A model generated the notes under the pieces. It saw nothing but the letters and a program-made list of their open reading frames with translations, searched no databases and was not told where the DNA came from. 10,247 nucleotides of DNA from Lachnospiraceae bacterium UBA3772. Lineage in GTDB: Bacteria; Bacillota; Clostridia; Lachnospirales; Lachnospiraceae. The stretch is from NCBI GenBank assembly GCA_002371025.1, contig DFFQ01000140.1, positions 1 through 10,247 of the forward strand. Direction: 5' to 3'. The translations under genes and the position numbers were made by a program. Numbering within the stretch: position 1 is the first letter of the stretch; each line of letters opens with the position of its first letter. Positions 7,230 through 10,247 of this stretch are shown one piece after another.

Positions 7230-7586
7230 ATGAGAGGTTTCAATATGAGCAGAACAAATTTAGATAAAAAAGAAATCAGAAATAAAGAGATAAGATGTAA
7301 GGTACGTAATTTTATAATTTCAGTTACCGTCATTCTTTCAATAGTTGTTTTAATCATAAGTCAGAAGAATAATTTTGTTAATGACGCAGAGGCTCATGCT
7401 GATATTGAAAAATATTATACAAGTATTGAGATCATGCCTGGAGATACACTTTGGGATATTGCTGAAAGATATTCTGTATCTTATTGTTCTATAAATGATT
7501 ACATAGCTGAAGTTAAGAGTGCCAATAATTTAACATCAGATGATATTACTGCAGGTGGATACCTGGTGGTACCAGTATATAGATAA
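7230..7586 (+). CDS. yneA: Membrane-anchored LysM protein, YneA-like SOS cell-division inhibitor
   Basis: This 118-aa protein probably halts septation after DNA damage, as YneA does in B. subtilis. A basic N-terminus (about residues 1-27) precedes one hydrophobic segment (FIISVTVILSIVVLII, about 28-43) that would anchor it with the C-terminus outside. A LysM-type fold follows (IEIMPGDTLWDIAERYS, about 66-82, to AGGYLVVPVYR at the end). This matches YneA in size, order and the GDTLW motif. The start is ATG 7230, 8 bases after AGGGAGG (7215-7221). A second in-frame ATG at 7245 is possible, and the frame extends to a GTG at 7206 that lies inside LexA box 3 and lacks a good binding site. Three LexA-type boxes surround the promoter, so DNA damage should induce it. 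Unlike in Bacillus, lexA is not divergent from it; recU lies upstream. The SOS-regulated LysM identity is firm; the division-inhibitor role is inferred. Confidence 0.85.
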   Translation: MRGFNMSRTNLDKKEIRNKEIRCKVRNFIISVTVILSIVVLIISQKNNFVNDAEAHADIEKYYTSIEIMPGDTLWDIAERYSVSYCSINDYIAEVKSANNLTSDDITAGGYLVVPVYR

Positions 7587-7600
7587 ATTAGTGAGCTCCT

Positions 7601-7614
7601 GCATAATATTATGC
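7601..7614. repeat. 14-bp perfect palindrome after the LysM gene
   Basis: GCATAATATTATGC is a perfect palindrome 14 bp after the LysM stop. In RNA it can extend by a U-G and a C-G pair to 7599/7616. No T-run follows, so it is not itself a terminator. It may be a chance AT-rich palindrome or an mRNA 3'-end structure. Confidence 0.5.
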
Positions 7615-7650
7615 GGATCTTATATACATTTTATAATCATCTTTCTTCGG

Positions 7651-7687
7651 GCCTTTGGTATTATTCCCAGATACCAAAGGCTTTTTT
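7651..7687 (+). terminator. Strong rho-independent terminator after the LysM gene
   Basis: An 11-bp perfect stem (GCCTTTGGTAT, 7651-7661, with ATACCAAAGGC, 7671-7681) and a 9-base loop are followed at once by six T residues (7682-7687). It separates the SOS-controlled gene from the miaB-mutS unit. Confidence 0.95.
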
Positions 7688-7689
7688 AT

Positions 7690-7718
7690 TTGAGAAATAA
7701 GACATATTATGATAAAAT
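7690..7718 (+). promoter_or_regulatory. Putative sigma-A promoter of miaB-mutS
   Basis: TTGAGA (7690-7695) and TAAAAT (7713-7718) are separated by 17 bases. A TG one base upstream of the -10 (7710-7711) makes it an extended -10 promoter. The start point would be near 7725, giving a leader of about 30 bases. It lies immediately after the terminator, as expected for a new transcription unit. Confidence 0.7.
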
Positions 7719-7756
7719 AAATCGGTTATAGATCATATAAAGTAAAGGGATTATTT

Positions 7757-9220
7757 ATGGAACAGATTAGCCTTGATGAATTAAATGAAGAATTAGTACC
7801 TGTTACAGAACCTGAGAGACAGGAATATTACATGAACCTTCTTAAGAATTATATAGATCAGTGTAAAAAGGAAGGAAAGACTCTTACTTATTGCGTACAG
7901 ACATTTGGATGTCAGATGAATGCACACGATTCAGAACGTCTGGAAGGAATCCTTGAAAAAATAGGTTTCGTTCAGGCTCCAACGGAAGACGCAGATGTAG
8001 TACTTTATAATACATGTACAGTAAGAGAGAATGCTAATAAGAAGTTATTTGGACATTTAGGTCATCTTAAGAATAAGAAGCAGAAGAATAAAGATATGCT
8101 CATCGGTATCTGCGGATGCATGATGCAGCAAAAAGAGAATGTAGACTTTATTGAAAAGAGTTACAAATATGTAGACCTGGTATTTGGAACATTTAATACC
8201 TATAAATTAGCGGAACTTATTGCAAATAGACTTATGTCAGGTAAGCAGGTTATCGAAGTTCTGCCAGCACCAAAGGAAAATGTTGAGAATCTACCACAGA
8301 AGAGAAAATTCAAATTTAAATCAGGCGTAAATATCATGTACGGATGTAATAATTTCTGTACATACTGCATTGTTCCATATGTAAGAGGACGTGAAAGAAG
8401 CCGTGTTCCAGAAGACATTATGGCGGAAATCAAATGCCTTCGCGATGATGGAGTAAAGGAAATAATGCTTCTTGGTCAGAATGTTAATTCCTATGGAACA
8501 AATTATATGGGTGAAAGTGAGATCCTTAAAGAGAATCCATCTTATGATTTTCCAGATCTTTTAAGAGATGTATGTAAGATAGAGGGAATCGAAAGAGTAA
8601 GATTTATGACAAGTAATCCAAAGGATCTTTCAGATAAGCTTATTCAGGTGATTAAGGAAAATAAGAAAATCTGCAGACATATTCATCTTCCTGTTCAGTC
8701 TGGTTCCAGCAGACTTCTTAAGGAAATGAATAGAAAATATACAAAAGAACATTATCTTGCTCTTGTAGAAAAGATCAGAAAAGAACTTCCTGACATTTCA
8801 CTTACTACAGATATTATGGTAGGTTTCCCTGGTGAAACAGAAGAGGATTTCCTTGATACCATGGATGTAGTAAGAAAAGCTGAATATGATCAGGCATTTA
8901 CATTTATTTATTCTATAAGAACCGGAACACCGGCTGCAACTATGGAGCAGGTCCCGGAAGATGTGGTTAAAGAAAGATTTGACCGACTTCTTAAATTAGT
9001 ACAGGATATTGCAGCAAAACGTTCCAGCAGATTTGAAGGAATGGTAAAGGACGTTCTTGTAGAAGAAAAGGATGAACATGAAGAAGGTTATCTTACAGGA
9101 AGAATGGATAACAATATCACGGTTCATTTTAAAGGAGACGAAAGTCTTATAGGCAGTATCGTAAATGTAAAATTAACTGAAGCTAAGGGATTTTATTATA
9201 TTGGTGAATTAACAGAGTAA
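7757..9220 (+). CDS. miaB: tRNA-2-methylthio-N6-dimethylallyladenosine synthase MiaB
   Basis: MiaB is a radical-SAM enzyme that adds a methylthio group to i6A at position 37 of tRNAs reading UNN codons, stabilising codon-anticodon pairing. The 487-aa protein has a long acidic N-terminal leader (about 1-42) common in clostridial MiaB. The MTTase N-terminal domain follows, with the auxiliary [4Fe-4S] cysteines in FGCQMN (C52), NTCTVRENA (C87) and GCM (C121). The radical-SAM cluster motif is YGCNNFCTYCIVPYVRGRERSR with C197, C201 and C204, and a C-terminal TRAM RNA-binding domain occupies about 415-485. TSNPKDLS (rather than TSHP) and HIHLPVQSGS are also present. The start ATG has AAAGGGA 6 bases upstream (7744-7750). 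mutS begins 17 bp after the stop, so the two share a transcript, an arrangement seen in many Firmicutes. All catalytic cysteines are intact. Confidence 0.97.
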   Translation: MEQISLDELNEELVPVTEPERQEYYMNLLKNYIDQCKKEGKTLTYCVQTFGCQMNAHDSERLEGILEKIGFVQAPTEDADVVLYNTCTVRENANKKLFGHLGHLKNKKQKNKDMLIGICGCMMQQKENVDFIEKSYKYVDLVFGTFNTYKLAELIANRLMSGKQVIEVLPAPKENVENLPQKRKFKFKSGVNIMYGCNNFCTYCIVPYVRGRERSRVPEDIMAEIKCLRDDGVKEIMLLGQNVNSYGTNYMGESEILKENPSYDFPDLLRDVCKIEGIERVRFMTSNPKDLSDKLIQVIKENKKICRHIHLPVQSGSSRLLKEMNRKYTKEHYLALVEKIRKELPDISLTTDIMVGFPGETEEDFLDTMDVVRKAEYDQAFTFIYSIRTGTPAATMEQVPEDVVKERFDRLLKLVQDIAAKRSSRFEGMVKDVLVEEKDEHEEGYLTGRMDNNITVHFKGDESLIGSIVNVKLTEAKGFYYIGELTE

Positions 9221-9237
9221 GAATAGAGGTATAAAGC

Positions 9238-10247
9238 GTGGCACAGGAAAAAATGTCACCTATGATGGTGCATTATCTTAAAACAAAAGAAGAATATAAG
9301 GATTCAATACTATTTTACAGACTTGGTGATTTTTATGAAATGTTCTTTGATGATGCCATTCTTGTTTCAAAAGAACTTGAACTTACACTTACAGGCAGAG
9401 ATTGCGGACTTAGTGAAAGAGCTCCTATGTGCGGAATTCCTTTTCATGCCTCAAATGTATATATAAGCAGGCTGATATCAAAAGGTTATAAGGTAGCAAT
9501 ATGTGAGCAGGTGGAAGATCCAAAACTTGCAAAAGGTCTTGTGGAAAGAAAGGTTATAAAGATAGTTACACCTGGTACCAATATGGCACCAGAAGCTCTT
9601 GATGAAGAGAAGAATAATTATCTTATGTGTATCTCATTTTCCGGGATCAGTTATGGCATAGCTGTAACTGATATTTCCACAGGAGAATTTAATACTACCT
9701 TTCTGGATAATGGCAATAAAGTTATTGACGAGATCAATAAATTTGAACCAAGTGAGATCATAATACAAAAATCCTTCAATGAATCAGGAACTGAAATAAA
9801 AGAACTTACAGAAAAACTTTCTATCAGTGTAAGTGAAGCTCCTGATTATTATTTTGATTACGATTCATGTCAGAAGATAATTGAGAGATATTTAAAGGTA
9901 TCATCCCTTGAAGGTCTTGGACTTCATGATTTTAATGATACCGTTATAGCCAGTGGTGCTCTTCTTAAGTATATCGAAGAGACTCAGATGTCGGCATTAA
10001 ATCAGATTAATTCCATAAATCTCTATTTTGTTAATCAATATATGGTTATTGATTCTTCTACCAGAAGAAATCTTGAATTAACAGAAACCATGAGAGAGAA
10101 AGCAAAGCGTGGATCGCTTCTCTGGGTACTTGATAAGACAAAGACAGCCATGGGTGCCCGTAAACTTAGAAAATTTGTAGATCAGCCGCTGCTAAATAAA
10201 GAAAAAATCATAGATAGATATGATGCCATAGAATCTCTTAATAATGA
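9238..10247 (+). CDS. mutS: DNA mismatch repair protein MutS, 3' end outside window
   Basis: MutS recognises mismatched and looped-out bases and recruits MutL. The frame is open from 9238 to the window end, covering the first 336 residues of a protein that is normally about 850-880 aa. Domain I carries the mismatch-stacking motif LGDFYEMFFDDA with the Phe-x-Glu at residues 32-34. PMCGIPFHA, YKVAICEQVEDP and VTPGTN are also diagnostic of domain I. The connector domain (about 130-250) and the start of the core/lever domain (from about 260, with SSTRRNLELTE and GSLLWVLDKTKTAMGARKLR) follow. The start is read as GTG (9238), 8 bases after AGAGG (9225-9229). An in-frame ATG at 9253 is an alternative that would remove five residues. 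The short gap after miaB and the lack of a promoter between them support co-transcription. The ATPase domain lies beyond the window. Confidence 0.97.
   Translation, partial: MAQEKMSPMMVHYLKTKEEYKDSILFYRLGDFYEMFFDDAILVSKELELTLTGRDCGLSERAPMCGIPFHASNVYISRLISKGYKVAICEQVEDPKLAKGLVERKVIKIVTPGTNMAPEALDEEKNNYLMCISFSGISYGIAVTDISTGEFNTTFLDNGNKVIDEINKFEPSEIIIQKSFNESGTEIKELTEKLSISVSEAPDYYFDYDSCQKIIERYLKVSSLEGLGLHDFNDTVIASGALLKYIEETQMSALNQINSINLYFVNQYMVIDSSTRRNLELTETMREKAKRGSLLWVLDKTKTAMGARKLRKFVDQPLLNKEKIIDRYDAIESLNN

Noticed and set aside
7115..7357. Minus-strand open frame of 80 codons across the LysM promoter
   Set aside because: It is antisense to the SOS promoter, the three LexA boxes and the LysM N-terminus, with no recognisable domain.
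7540..7731. Plus-strand open frame of 63 codons overlapping the LysM 3' end
   Set aside because: It runs through the strong terminator hairpin and the miaB promoter, and resembles no known protein.

Overview
The window is low-GC, AGA/ATA-rich bacterial DNA with every convincing gene on the + strand. The protein types (clostridial RluA-family synthase, RecU, a YneA-like LysM protein, MiaB followed by MutS) and the Firmicutes-type LexA boxes (CGAAC-N4-GTTCG) point to the Clostridia, most likely a Lachnospiraceae member. That placement comes from protein resemblance and composition, not from a database search.

Layout. Positions 1-975 hold the 3' part of an RluA-family rRNA/tRNA pseudouridine synthase whose S4 domain starts upstream of the window. 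A short gap leads to a very large protein (about 1226 aa, 1000-4680) with a degenerate J-domain at its N-terminus, a long TPR-like solenoid and a C-terminal cysteine cluster. It is followed 27 bp later by a short HscC-type Hsp70 (4708-6393). This pair looks like a dedicated chaperone/co-chaperone module and is the least characterised part of the window. A hairpin terminator (6432-6456) closes that unit.

The 184-bp gap after it contains almost four head-to-tail copies of a 23-bp repeat (6466-6555), ending at the ribosome binding site of recU (6578-7120, Holliday-junction resolvase). Next comes a small membrane-anchored LysM protein (7230-7586) that resembles the SOS cell-division inhibitor YneA. 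Its promoter is unusually clear: TTGACA-17-TAGTAT with a LexA-type box inside the spacer, a perfect LexA box downstream of the start point, and a third box upstream. A strong terminator (7651-7687) ends this gene.

A new promoter (7690-7718) then drives miaB (7757-9220, tRNA methylthiotransferase) and mutS (9238 to the window end, mismatch recognition ATPase), which are 17 bp apart and probably co-transcribed.

The right half therefore groups recombination (RecU), DNA-damage checkpoint (YneA-like) and mismatch repair (MutS) functions. The left half couples RNA modification to a specialised Hsp70 system. No tRNA, rRNA, CRISPR array or intact mobile element is visible, and no gene-free stretch exceeds 300 bp.
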